Shown piece by piece: positions 33,094 through 40,690 of a stretch of DNA of 64,000 nucleotides (positions are counted from its first letter, which is position 1; every line of letters starts with the position of its first letter). The notes below the pieces were generated by a model, which was not told where the DNA came from, made no database searches, and worked only from the letters and a program-made list of their open reading frames with translations. The position numbers and the translations under genes are program-made. Origin of the DNA: Lentzea cavernae (GTDB lineage Bacteria > Actinomycetota > Actinomycetes > Mycobacteriales > Pseudonocardiaceae); the NCBI RefSeq assembly GCF_014653695.1, contig NZ_BNAR01000001.1:1232736-1296735 (forward strand). Reading direction: 5' to 3'.

Positions 33094-33681
33094 CTACAGG
33101 ACGAACTGCGCGAACGCCGTCTCGAGGAGGTCGCCGAGCTGCTCCGGCTCGGCGATGGCGCTGTTGACCATGGAGGCGAGTCCCTGCAGCGTCGCGATCA
33201 GCACCATGCCGAGCCGGTCCGGATCACCGCCCCGCAGCACGCCTTCCGACTGTCCTCGCAGGACCAGTTCGCGCATCCGCCCGAACGGCGCCGCGGCCGC
33301 CTCGAGGAGCCGCTCGGCTCCTGGCCGGTGCTTGCTGGTGTACATCAGGTCCGCCAGCGCGGCGTTCTCGGTGGCGAACCGGACGTAGGCGGTCATGACG
33401 GCCCGCACGTGCGCCGCGGTGCCGCCCGTCCCTTCGAGCGCGGTGAGCAGGACGGAGTCCAGGCGGGCGAACCCGTCCTCGGCGAGCGCGTCGAGCAGCG
33501 CCTGCCGGGTGGGGAAGTGGCGGCGCGGCGCGGCGTGGCTGACCCCGATCTCCCTCGCCAGGTCGCGCAGCGCGAGCTCGTCCGCGCCGCGCTCGCGCAG
33601 GCCGCGTTCGGCCGCGGCGAGCAGCGCGGTGCGGAGGTTGCCGTGGTGGTAAGGCCGGTCGTCGGACACGCGTCGGATCAT
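33094..33681 (-). CDS. TetR-family regulator of the adjacent SDR
   Basis: A 195-aa TetR protein from ATG 33681; GTG 33669 is an alternative. The DNA-binding domain contains RTALLAAAERGLRERGADELALRDLAREIGVSHAAPRRHFPTRQALL. The C-terminal domain (VRAVMTAYVRFATENAALADLMY) is of the TetR_C_13/AefR-like type. It is divergent from the SDR gene, and two inverted repeats lie in the 52-nt gap. No strong ribosome site is visible. Confidence 0.9.
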   Translation of the reverse strand: MIRRVSDDRPYHHGNLRTALLAAAERGLRERGADELALRDLAREIGVSHAAPRRHFPTRQALLDALAEDGFARLDSVLLTALEGTGGTAAHVRAVMTAYVRFATENAALADLMYTSKHRPGAERLLEAAAAPFGRMRELVLRGQSEGVLRGGDPDRLGMVLIATLQGLASMVNSAIAEPEQLGDLLETAFAQFVL

Positions 33682-33697
33682 ACCGACGTTGTTTCCC

Positions 33698-33733
33698 TTG
33701 ACTACATTGTAGTCGCTGTCTACTTTGTAGCTC
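33698..33733 (+). promoter_or_regulatory. Leaderless-type promoter with two TetR operators
   Basis: TTGACT (33698-33703), 17 nt, TACTTT (33721-33726); the SDR ATG at 33734 falls where transcription should start, so its mRNA is probably leaderless. Two inverted repeats overlap these boxes: GACTACA-T-TGTAGTC (33700-33714) and CTAC-TTT-GTAG (33720-33730). Confidence 0.65.
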
Positions 33734-34594
33734 ATGACAACATTCACCGCCTCGGACGTCCCCTCCCTCACCGGCCGCACCTTCGTCGTCACCGGCGCGA
33801 ACAGCGGCATCGGCCGCGCCGCCGCCCGCGTGCTCGCCGCCAAGGGCGCCCGCGTCGTCCTCGCCGTGCGCGACCCCGGCAAGGGCGCGGCGGCCGCAGC
33901 GACGATGACCGGCGAGGTCGAGGTCCGGCAGCTGGACCTCGCCGACCTGGCGTCGGTCCGCGAGTTCGCGGACGACCTCACCGAGCCCGTCGACGTGCTG
34001 ATCAACAACGCGGGCGTGATGGTCCCGCCGCTGACCCGCACGGCCGACGGCTTCGAACTGCAGTTCGGCACCAACCACCTGGGCCACTTCGCGCTCACGA
34101 ACCTGCTCCTGCCCCGCATCCGGCGGCGGGTCGTCACGGTGTCGTCCAACGGCCACCGCAGCGGCGAGATCGACTTCGGCGACCTCAACTGGGAACGCAG
34201 GGCCTACCGGCCGATGGCCGCGTACGCGCAGTCCAAGCTCGCCAACCTGCTGTTCACCTCCGAACTGCAGCGCAGGCTGACGCAGGCGGGTTCGCCGGTG
34301 ATCGCGACGGCCGCGCACCCCGGTCTCGCGGCCACGAACCTGATGCGACCGGAGGGCAGGCCGCTCGCCCGTCTCGCGGAGAAGGTGATGACCCCGTTCG
34401 CGCAGAGCGACGACGCCGGCGCCCTGCCGACGCTGTTCGCGGCGGTGCGGGACGTCCCCGGCGACAGCTACGCCGGTCCCGGCGGTCTCCTGCAGGGCCG
34501 GGGCGCGCCGGAACTGGTCGGCCGTTCGGCGAAGGCGAGGGACACCGCCGTGGCACGCCGCCTGTGGGACGTGTCGGCCGAGCTCACGCAGTAG
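33734..34594 (+). CDS. Short-chain dehydrogenase/reductase
   Basis: A 286-aa NAD(P)-dependent SDR of the retinol-dehydrogenase-like group. [19 protein letters not shown] is the cofactor site, [11 protein letters not shown] the NNAG motif, [12 protein letters not shown] carries the catalytic Ser, and YAQSKLAN holds the Tyr-Lys pair. There is no leader before its ATG. It is regulated by the divergent TetR and followed after 11 nt by an epoxide-hydrolase-like gene, with which it is probably cotranscribed. Confidence 0.92.
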   Translation: MTTFTASDVPSLTGRTFVVTGANSGIGRAAARVLAAKGARVVLAVRDPGKGAAAAATMTGEVEVRQLDLADLASVREFADDLTEPVDVLINNAGVMVPPLTRTADGFELQFGTNHLGHFALTNLLLPRIRRRVVTVSSNGHRSGEIDFGDLNWERRAYRPMAAYAQSKLANLLFTSELQRRLTQAGSPVIATAAHPGLAATNLMRPEGRPLARLAEKVMTPFAQSDDAGALPTLFAAVRDVPGDSYAGPGGLLQGRGAPELVGRSAKARDTAVARRLWDVSAELTQ

Positions 34595-34605
34595 GGTTCG
34601 AACTC

Positions 34606-35430
34606 GTGATCGACCACATCAGCATCCCCACCGAGGCCGGTTCCTTCGACGCCATCGCGTCCGGCCCCGAGGACGGCCGCCCGGTGCTGCTGCTGCACGG
34701 CTTCCCCGAGGCCGCCGTCGAGTGGGAGCACCAGGTCGCGGTCCTCGGCGTGAACGGCTACCGCGCCGTCGCCCCCGACCAGCGCGGCTACTCCCCCGGC
34801 GTGCGGCCGGAGCAGGCGTCGGAGTACACGGTCACGCACCTGGTCGGCGACGTGCTCGCGATGGCGGACGCGCTGGGCTGGGACACGTTCGACCTGGTCG
34901 GGCACGACTGGGGTGGCGCGGTCGCGTGGTGGACCGCGATCGAGCACCCCGAACGCGTGCGCACGCTGACCGTCTTCTCCACGCCGCACCCCGGTGCGTT
35001 GAAGACGGCGCTGCAGACCGACGAGGAGCAGGCGATGCGTTCGCGGTACATGCTCGACTGGCGCGAGCGCAGCACCGAGAAGCGCATGCTCGACAACAAC
35101 GCCCAGGCCCTCAAGCAGATGTTCGAGTGGCGGATCCGGCCCTCGCACGTCGAGGAGTACGTCCAGCGCCTGTCCGAACCGGGCGCGCTCACCGCCGCGC
35201 TGAACTGGTACCGCGCCGGCAAGCCGCACGGTGCCGCGGACAAGGTCGGCGTCAAGACCATGTACGTGTGGAGCACCGAGGACGTGGCGTTCGGGTCGTT
35301 CGCCGCGTTCGAGACCGAGAAGTGGTGCACCGGGCCGTACCGCTTCGAGATGGTCGAGGACGTCAGCCACTGGATTCCCGAGGAGATCCCGGAAGCGGCG
35401 TCCTCGCTGATCCTGGAGAACCTGAGCTAG
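34606..35430 (+). CDS. Epoxide-hydrolase-like alpha/beta hydrolase
   Basis: A 274-aa enzyme from GTG 34606. VLLLHGFPEAAVEWEHQ carries the HGFPE oxyanion motif of epoxide hydrolases and haloalkane dehalogenases. FDLVGHDWGGAVAWWTA has Asp as nucleophile, and VEDVSHWIPEE carries the catalytic His. It would open epoxides or remove halogens from small substrates. The stop codon is part of the CTAG at the left boundary of repeat copy 1, so the element inserted without altering the protein. Confidence 0.9.
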   Translation: MIDHISIPTEAGSFDAIASGPEDGRPVLLLHGFPEAAVEWEHQVAVLGVNGYRAVAPDQRGYSPGVRPEQASEYTVTHLVGDVLAMADALGWDTFDLVGHDWGGAVAWWTAIEHPERVRTLTVFSTPHPGALKTALQTDEEQAMRSRYMLDWRERSTEKRMLDNNAQALKQMFEWRIRPSHVEEYVQRLSEPGALTAALNWYRAGKPHGAADKVGVKTMYVWSTEDVAFGSFAAFETEKWCTGPYRFEMVEDVSHWIPEEIPEAASSLILENLS

Positions 35431-35593
35431 TGGCGCGTCGCAGAACGTTGGCGAGGTAATTCACGCTCAGCAGGGCGCCTCACGGCACCGCCCCCACGCC
35501 CCCGTACAACCAGTACGAGGACGTGGGGGCGGCACCGTGATGCGCCCGTCTGACCGCGAATTTCCCCGGCAACGTTCTGCGCCACACCACTAG
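35427..35593. mobile_element. Palindromic MITE-like element, copy 1
   Basis: A 159-nt element (35431-35589) flanked on both sides by CTAG (35427-35430 and 35590-35593). Left end TGGCGCGTCGCAGAACGTTG and right end (reverse complement) TGGTGTGGCGCAGAACGTTG are related terminal inverted repeats. Internally CCCCCAC.../GTGGGGG and the flanking TCACGCTCAG/CTGACCGCGA stretches extend the palindrome. It shares about 128 of 149 aligned bases with copy 2. It has no transposase, so it would be mobilised in trans. The left CTAG contains the hydrolase TAG stop. Confidence 0.85.
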
Positions 35594-36983
35594 CCCACCA
35601 CATCACGACCACCGCGTACCCGGCGAGCACGGCGAGCCCCGCCCATCCCGGGAGTGGGAAGTACCCGGCCGAAGGCGCGTAGTGCGCGACGACCTGCGGG
35701 TACTCCACCACCGTCTGCTTGACGGCGAAGCCCGCGGCCGGGGTGAGCCGCAGCAACCACTCCGCGACCGCGTCGGGCAGCAGCGGAACGGCGGTGACGG
35801 CGTGGGGCACGGCGATCAGCACCAGTCCGGCGGTGATCGCCACCCAGCCGCGGCGCAGCCGCACGCCGAGCCCGTAGGACAGGACCGCGCAGAGCGCGAG
35901 CGCGGTGGCGACACCGACGACCACCCGCACCCCGGTCCACAACGACGGCGCCCCCGCGACGACGACGCCCGCGGCGACCAGACCGGTGACGAAGGCAGTC
36001 GATCCGATGACGGCCGCACGGACTGCCACCACCTGCCGGGACTCACGGGCCGTTCGAGCCCCATGACGTGCCGCCACGACGATCACGATGATCAACGCGA
36101 TCACCAAGCCGGACAACGTCTTCTCGACGCCGCGCGCGCCGCCTTCCCCGATCGGCCCGATGTCGCCGGTGCCGCTGACGGTGACGACGCCGTTCTCCTC
36201 CACGGCCCCGGACGCGTTGTGGAGCTTCTCCCAGTCCGTGTGGTTCATCTCGCCGACGGATCCGTCGTCCCACCGGCCGCTGCCGCCCTGGACGGTGACG
36301 CTGTCGAAGACGCCGACGGCCTGGGTGAACCGCACCTCCTCGATCGTGCCTCCGAGGCCGGTCTCGCGGAGCGTGAGGTCGCCCGGCGAGGTGGCCAGGA
36401 GTCCGACCTGGACGGTGTCCGGGAGTCCCGTGAGCTCCGCGGTCCCGACCACGTGCCACTGCTCGCCGTCCGCCGACTCGGAACCGGTGATGGTGCCGCC
36501 GGACCGGGTCAGCCGGAGCCAGCGCGGGGACCGCTCCGACACGGTCCCCGCGCTTCCGGCGACGTCGTGCGCGTAGTCGTGCTGGAAGCGCACGCCGTGG
36601 CCGCCGGTCATCACGAGCGCCGCGTACGGCGACCCCTGCCGCAGGCCGTCCTTGACGATGATCCCGGTCTTCGCCCACGGCACGAGCCCGGCGACGATCT
36701 CGTCGTGGTCCGGTGGCGGGTAGGTGATCGTCCCGGTCATCGACGTCAGTCGGACGGTGATGCCGCCTTCACGGCCGAGGTCCTGGTGCCGGAACCAGAA
36801 GGTGTCGCTGACGACGGAGCCGTCGCCCGCGGTGGGCACGGCCGGGCACGAACCGTCGCAGGACGACCTGGTGCCCAGCAGGCCGAGCCCGATGACGGCG
36901 AGGGCCGCGAGGGCGAGGGCGAGCAGGCGGCCGGGAGTGCGGAACGCGGTCCACTCCCGGCGCAGGAGTGCGGTGATCGACAT
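35427..36983 (-). CDS. ABC-2-type permease with exported beta domain; 3' end altered by repeat copy 1
   Basis: A 518-aa membrane protein. TM1 (LLALALAALAVIGLGLLG, residues 20-37) is followed by an extracellular beta-rich domain (about 50-275; DTFWFRHQDLG, GVRFQHDYAHD, WLRLTRSGGTITGSESADGEQW) of the concanavalin/DUF1349 kind, then five or six TM helices (about 290-465). No ATPase gene is adjacent, so the partner is elsewhere or lost. From about residue 467 the frame runs into the repeat, giving a basic, Arg-rich tail (GVAQNVAGEIRGQTGASRC...) that is clearly element-encoded. The native C-terminus is therefore uncertain. Confidence 0.75.
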   Translation of the reverse strand: MSITALLRREWTAFRTPGRLLALALAALAVIGLGLLGTRSSCDGSCPAVPTAGDGSVVSDTFWFRHQDLGREGGITVRLTSMTGTITYPPPDHDEIVAGLVPWAKTGIIVKDGLRQGSPYAALVMTGGHGVRFQHDYAHDVAGSAGTVSERSPRWLRLTRSGGTITGSESADGEQWHVVGTAELTGLPDTVQVGLLATSPGDLTLRETGLGGTIEEVRFTQAVGVFDSVTVQGGSGRWDDGSVGEMNHTDWEKLHNASGAVEENGVVTVSGTGDIGPIGEGGARGVEKTLSGLVIALIIVIVVAARHGARTARESRQVVAVRAAVIGSTAFVTGLVAAGVVVAGAPSLWTGVRVVVGVATALALCAVLSYGLGVRLRRGWVAITAGLVLIAVPHAVTAVPLLPDAVAEWLLRLTPAAGFAVKQTVVEYPQVVAHYAPSAGYFPLPGWAGLAVLAGYAVVVMWWASGVAQNVAGEIRGQTGASRCRPHVLVLVVRGRGGGAVRRPAERELPRQRSATRH

Positions 36984-37070
36984 GGGCAGTGGGTCTACCG
37001 ATCGGCGGGTAACACCGTCCGAACCCGCCTTGTCATGCCGTTGTTAGGTCCCCGGAGGCATGCTGACCAC

Positions 37071-38195
37071 ATGAGCAGAACCGCCGGGACCCGGTTCACG
37101 ATCCTCTACGCCGCTGTGTTCCTCGTGTCCGGGACCGGACTGCTGGTCCTGACCTATCTGTTGTCCGGCGGCATGAACCGCACCACGCCCGTCGGAGGTC
37201 CGCCCGTCCAGGGCGAGGCGCAACAGCGGATCCAGCAGTTGCTGGACCAGTTGGACGAGGTGCACGCGCAGCAGGCCCGCCAACTGCTGGCCGGGTCGTT
37301 GCTGGCGCTGGTCGTGATGGCGGTCGTCTCGCTGCTGGCCGGCCGGGTGCTGGCACGGCGGGTGCTGCGGCCGTTGCGGACCATCACGAGCGCCACCCGG
37401 CGCATCTCCGCCGACAACCTGGACCGGCGGCTGGCCGTCACCGGCCCGGCCGACGAGGTGAAGGGCCTGGCGGACACCATCGACGAGCTGCTCGAACGGC
37501 TCGAGGTGTCGTTCACCGCGCAACGCCGTTTCGCCGCCAACGCCTCCCACGAGCTGCGCACCCCGCTCGCGACGATGCGGGCGTCACTGGACGTCGCGGT
37601 CGCGAAACCCGACCCGGCGGCCTCGACGGTGGCCCTCGCGGACCGCCTGCGGGTGCAGCTCGACCGGGTCGACCACCTGCTCGACGGGTTCCTCGTGCTG
37701 GCCAGGGCGCAGCACGGCGCACTGGCCGACGCCGAGCCGGTCGACCTGGCCGAGCTCACCGGCGCGGCGGTGCACGAGCTGTCCGCGGCAGTGCAGGCGA
37801 AAGGGCTGACCGTGACGGTGGACGTGCCGCCGGGAACGGCCACCCACGGCAGCCCGGCGTTGCTGGCGCGACTGGTGGGCAACGTCGTCGACAACGCCGT
37901 GAGGCACAACGAGACCGGCGGGTGGGTCGCGATCACCGGATCCGCGGGTGAGGAGAACACCGTGCTGGTCGTCGAGTCCGGCGGGCCCGTGTTCGACCAG
38001 CGGGAGGTCGACCGGCTGGCGCAGCCGTTCGAACGGCTCGGCGGTGAGCGCATCGGCTCCTCGGGACTGGGGCTGTCCATCGTGGCCGCCGTCGCCGCCG
38101 CGCACGGTGGCCGCCTGGACCTGCTAGCCCGTCCGGAAGGCGGCCTGCGCGTGTCGATCGCGCTGCCGGCCGCGAAGGTGCCGGTGGCGGTGTGA
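37071..38195 (+). CDS. Sensor histidine kinase (HAMP, HisKA)
   Basis: A 374-aa kinase. TM1 at FTILYAAVFLVSGTGLLVLTYLL, a short exported loop, then TM2 at LAGSLLALVVMAVVSLLAG, followed by HAMP. The H-box ASHELRTPLATMRASLDVA carries the phosphorylated His. The ATPase has GNVVDNAVRHNE (N-box) and GSSGLGLSIVAAVAAAHGG. I use ATG 37071; GGAGG lies 12 nt upstream, and a four-codon frame starting at 37060 overlaps it. It is coupled to the response regulator by a 4-nt overlap and divergent from the ABC permease, a likely target. Confidence 0.92.
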   Translation: MSRTAGTRFTILYAAVFLVSGTGLLVLTYLLSGGMNRTTPVGGPPVQGEAQQRIQQLLDQLDEVHAQQARQLLAGSLLALVVMAVVSLLAGRVLARRVLRPLRTITSATRRISADNLDRRLAVTGPADEVKGLADTIDELLERLEVSFTAQRRFAANASHELRTPLATMRASLDVAVAKPDPAASTVALADRLRVQLDRVDHLLDGFLVLARAQHGALADAEPVDLAELTGAAVHELSAAVQAKGLTVTVDVPPGTATHGSPALLARLVGNVVDNAVRHNETGGWVAITGSAGEENTVLVVESGGPVFDQREVDRLAQPFERLGGERIGSSGLGLSIVAAVAAAHGGRLDLLARPEGGLRVSIALPAAKVPVAV

Positions 38196-38857
38196 GGGTC
38201 CTCGTCGTGGAGGACGACCACGCACTCGCCGAGGTCGTCGCGGAAGGGCTGCGCGACCAGGGGATGCCCGTCGACCTCGCGCACGACGGGCTGACCGCCG
38301 CCGCGAGTCTCGACCACACCGGGTACGACGTGGTGGTGCTGGACCGGGACCTGCCGGGGCTGCACGGCGACGTGCTGTGCCGGATGATCGTCGAGCGGGC
38401 GGGCAGGCCGATGGTGCTGATGCTGACCGCGGCGAGCGCGCCCGGCGACCGGGTCAGCGGGCTGACCCTCGGCGCGGACGACTACCTCGCCAAACCGTTC
38501 CACTTCCCCGAACTCGTCCTGCGCGTCCGGGCGCTGGCCCGCCGCAGACCGGACGTCAGGCCCCCGGTGCTGCGCGCGGCCGGGATCGAGCTGGACCCCG
38601 TGCGCCGGACCGCCGTGCGCGACGGGCGGCCGCTCACCCTGTCCGTCAAGGAGTTCGCCGTCCTGGAGGCGCTGCTGGAGGCGCACCCCGGCCACCTGAG
38701 CGCCGAGACCCTGCTGGAGCGGGTGTGGGACGAGAACGCCGACCCGTTCACCAACACCGTCACCGTCACGGTGGGCCGGTTGCGCCGCAAGCTCGGCGAG
38801 CCGCCGATCATCGCGACGACACCGGGAATCGGCTACCGGATCCGCGGCAGCGGCTAG
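38192..38857 (+). CDS. OmpR/PhoB-family response regulator
   Basis: A 221-aa regulator starting at GTG 38192, overlapping the kinase stop. The receiver has VLVVEDDHALAE, VVVLDRDLPG (phospho-Asp) and DYLAKPFHFPEL (Lys). The winged-helix DNA-binding domain at about 125-218 has TLSVKEFAVLEALLEAHPG, NTVTVTVGRLRRKLG and TPGIGYRI. Its stop codon lies within the CTAG that bounds repeat copy 2. Signal unknown. Confidence 0.94.
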   Translation: MRVLVVEDDHALAEVVAEGLRDQGMPVDLAHDGLTAAASLDHTGYDVVVLDRDLPGLHGDVLCRMIVERAGRPMVLMLTAASAPGDRVSGLTLGADDYLAKPFHFPELVLRVRALARRRPDVRPPVLRAAGIELDPVRRTAVRDGRPLTLSVKEFAVLEALLEAHPGHLSAETLLERVWDENADPFTNTVTVTVGRLRRKLGEPPIIATTPGIGYRIRGSG

Positions 38858-39013
38858 GCCCAGAACGTCGGCCGGTGAATTCACGCTCAGCAGGACACCT
38901 CGCGGCACTGCCCCCGCGCCCCCACACGTCCAGTACGAGGACGCGGGGGCGGCACCACGATGCGCCCGTCTGACCGCGAATTCGCCTGGCAACGTTCTGC
39001 GCCACGCCACTAG
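38854..39013. mobile_element. Palindromic MITE-like element, copy 2
   Basis: A 152-nt element (38858-39009) flanked by CTAG (38854-38857 and 39010-39013). From 38861 it aligns without gaps to copy 1 (35441-35589), about 86% identical by eye. Its left end is 7 nt shorter than copy 1. The central GCCCCCGC/GCGGGGGC arms form a long hairpin. It is inserted between the response regulator stop and the start region of the MobA-like gene. The empty site would read GGCTAGATTCGGGACCATG, a natural intergenic junction. Confidence 0.85.
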
Positions 39014-39023
39014 ATTCGGGACC

Positions 39024-39587
39024 ATGCGCGTGGCCGGTCTGCTGCTAGCCGCGGGGGCGGGCCGCCGGTTCGGCTCCCCCAAGGCCCTCGTCCCGTTGAA
39101 CGGGAAGCTCTTCGTCGACTCGGCCGCCGAACTCCTGAGGGCCGCCGGCTGCGACCCGGTCGTCGTGGTGCTCGGCGCCCGCGCCGCGGAGGTGCGCGAG
39201 CGCGCCGCCCTCGAAGGCGTGACCGTCGTCGACAACCCGCACTGGGAGACCGGCATGGGGTCGTCGCTGCGCACCGGCCTGCACGCGGTCGGGACCGCGG
39301 ACGCCGTCGTGGTGCTCCCCGTGGACACTCCCGGCGTCACCGTCGAGGCGTTGCACCGCCTCATGGCGCTGGCCGAACCGGAGGCGCTGGCCCGCGCCAC
39401 CTACGGCGGCGAGATCGGGCACCCGGTGCTGATCGGCTCGGACCACTTCGCGGGCGTGATGTCGACGGCGGCGGGTGACCAGGGCGCGCGGGACTACCTG
39501 TTGGCGAACACCGTCCGCCACGTCGACTGCGCTGACGTCGCGGACGGTGCGGACGTGGATCGTCCGGAGGACCTCAAGGCGAGGTAG
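39024..39587 (+). CDS. MobA-like nucleotidyltransferase
   Basis: A 187-aa enzyme with the NTP-transferase signature GLLLAAGAGRRFGSPKALVPL at residues 5-24. VVVVLGARAAEVRER, VVDNPHWETGMGSSLRTGL, VVVLPVDTPGVT (metal Asp) and IGHPVLIG follow. It resembles MocA-type CTP:molybdopterin cytidylyltransferases, which activate the molybdenum cofactor for xanthine-dehydrogenase-type enzymes. No molybdoenzyme is nearby, so the nucleotide and acceptor are uncertain. Repeat copy 2 ends 10 nt before its ATG. Confidence 0.87.
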   Translation: MRVAGLLLAAGAGRRFGSPKALVPLNGKLFVDSAAELLRAAGCDPVVVVLGARAAEVRERAALEGVTVVDNPHWETGMGSSLRTGLHAVGTADAVVVLPVDTPGVTVEALHRLMALAEPEALARATYGGEIGHPVLIGSDHFAGVMSTAAGDQGARDYLLANTVRHVDCADVADGADVDRPEDLKAR

Positions 39588-39594
39588 CGCCTGT

Positions 39595-39801
39595 TCAGGG
39601 CCTCGCCCGCACCGCCGCCCGGGCACACCCGACGGCGACGACGAGCTGCGCCAGCGCCACCCAGACCGGCCAGAGCTCCGAGGAGGTGACCGCCAGGGCG
39701 ATGTGCGTCGCCGCCCCGGCCGTGAACACCGCGACCAGCACGACCCAGAAGTAGAAGTACCGCCTGATCCAACCCACCCCCACCCGCACGAGTCCCGTCA
39801 T
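39595..39801 (-). CDS. Small two-helix membrane protein
   Basis: A 68-aa protein from ATG 39801: MTGLVRVGVGWIRRYF, then TM1 (FWVVLVAVFTAGAATHIAL) and TM2 (LWPVWVALAQLVVAVGCARAA). The Arg-rich ends suggest an orientation with both termini in the cytoplasm. The frame is open upstream, so a longer form is possible; no strong ribosome site is visible. No recognised function. Confidence 0.55.
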   Translation of the reverse strand: MTGLVRVGVGWIRRYFYFWVVLVAVFTAGAATHIALAVTSSELWPVWVALAQLVVAVGCARAAVRARP

Positions 39802-39871
39802 CGCGCGTATCGAGGTTTGTGGTGCGCGGGTTACTGGTGAGGTCACCTGTGATCGGGTACTACTGACCGGC

Positions 39872-40612
39872 ATGACGACCGACACCGTGACCGGATCCGA
39901 CTACGGCAACCTCGTGCGCACGCACCTGACGCGCGTCGAGCAGCACAACGCGGCCGCGCTCGACGACGTGGCCGAGCTCGTGCTGGCCGCCGTCCAGGCC
40001 GACGGACTCCTCCTCACCGCGGGCGCCGGGCACTCGCTGGCAGCGGTCGCCGAGACCTTCTACCGGGCCGGTGGGCTGGCCTGCGTCCGCCCGATCTACC
40101 ACCCCGAACTGCTGCCGATGCACGGCGCGATCAGCAGCACGTCGGCCGAACGCCGCTCCGGCCTCGCCGCCGAGGTGCTGGGCGAGTCCGGGCTGGCGCT
40201 GCACGACGTGCTGTTCGTGTTCTCCACCTCGGGCGTCAACCACTACCCGGTCGAGCTCGCCCAGGAGGCCGCGAACAAGGGCTGCCCGGTCGTCGCCGTG
40301 ACGTCGGTGGCCTCGAGCGCCCAGGCCCCGCGCCGCGCGGGCGTCACGCTGGCCGAGGTCGCCACCGTCGTCCTGGACAACCTGGTGCCGCCCGGCGACT
40401 CGACCTACCCGGTGGAGGCCCCGGTCACGGCGGCGATCTCCACGGTGGCCACCACGTTCCTGTGGAACCTGCTGATGGTCCGCGTGCTCGACAAGGCGGC
40501 CGAGTCCGGCGTGCAGCTGCCGCTGTGGCGCAGCGCGAACGTGGAGGGCGGCGACGCGGCCAACGCCGACCTGCTCCGCCACTACCAGACCCGCGTCCCG
40601 CAGCTCGGATGA
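39872..40612 (+). CDS. SIS-domain sugar isomerase-like protein
   Basis: A 246-aa protein of the UPF0309/SIS group. LLLTAGAGHSLAAVAETFYRAGG and DVLFVFSTSGVNHYPVELAQEAANKGCPVVAVTS are the two phosphosugar-binding loops (Ser/Thr-rich). It probably binds or isomerises a phosphosugar, as do GmhA and glucosamine isomerases; substrate unknown. Single gene; its start region overlaps the upstream edge of the small membrane protein frame. Confidence 0.85.
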   Translation: MTTDTVTGSDYGNLVRTHLTRVEQHNAAALDDVAELVLAAVQADGLLLTAGAGHSLAAVAETFYRAGGLACVRPIYHPELLPMHGAISSTSAERRSGLAAEVLGESGLALHDVLFVFSTSGVNHYPVELAQEAANKGCPVVAVTSVASSAQAPRRAGVTLAEVATVVLDNLVPPGDSTYPVEAPVTAAISTVATTFLWNLLMVRVLDKAAESGVQLPLWRSANVEGGDAANADLLRHYQTRVPQLG

Positions 40613-40690
40613 GTAGAAATCCCCAGTTCTTCTCAGCAGGTGCCCGTTACTCTCCCACCGGGGGAAGCACTTGTCTGGGGGAACTGAACA

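Noticed and set aside
37060..37074. Four-codon upstream ORF (MLTT) before the histidine kinase
   Set aside because: The ribosome site is only 1 nt from its ATG, too close to work; it more probably serves the kinase ATG further on.
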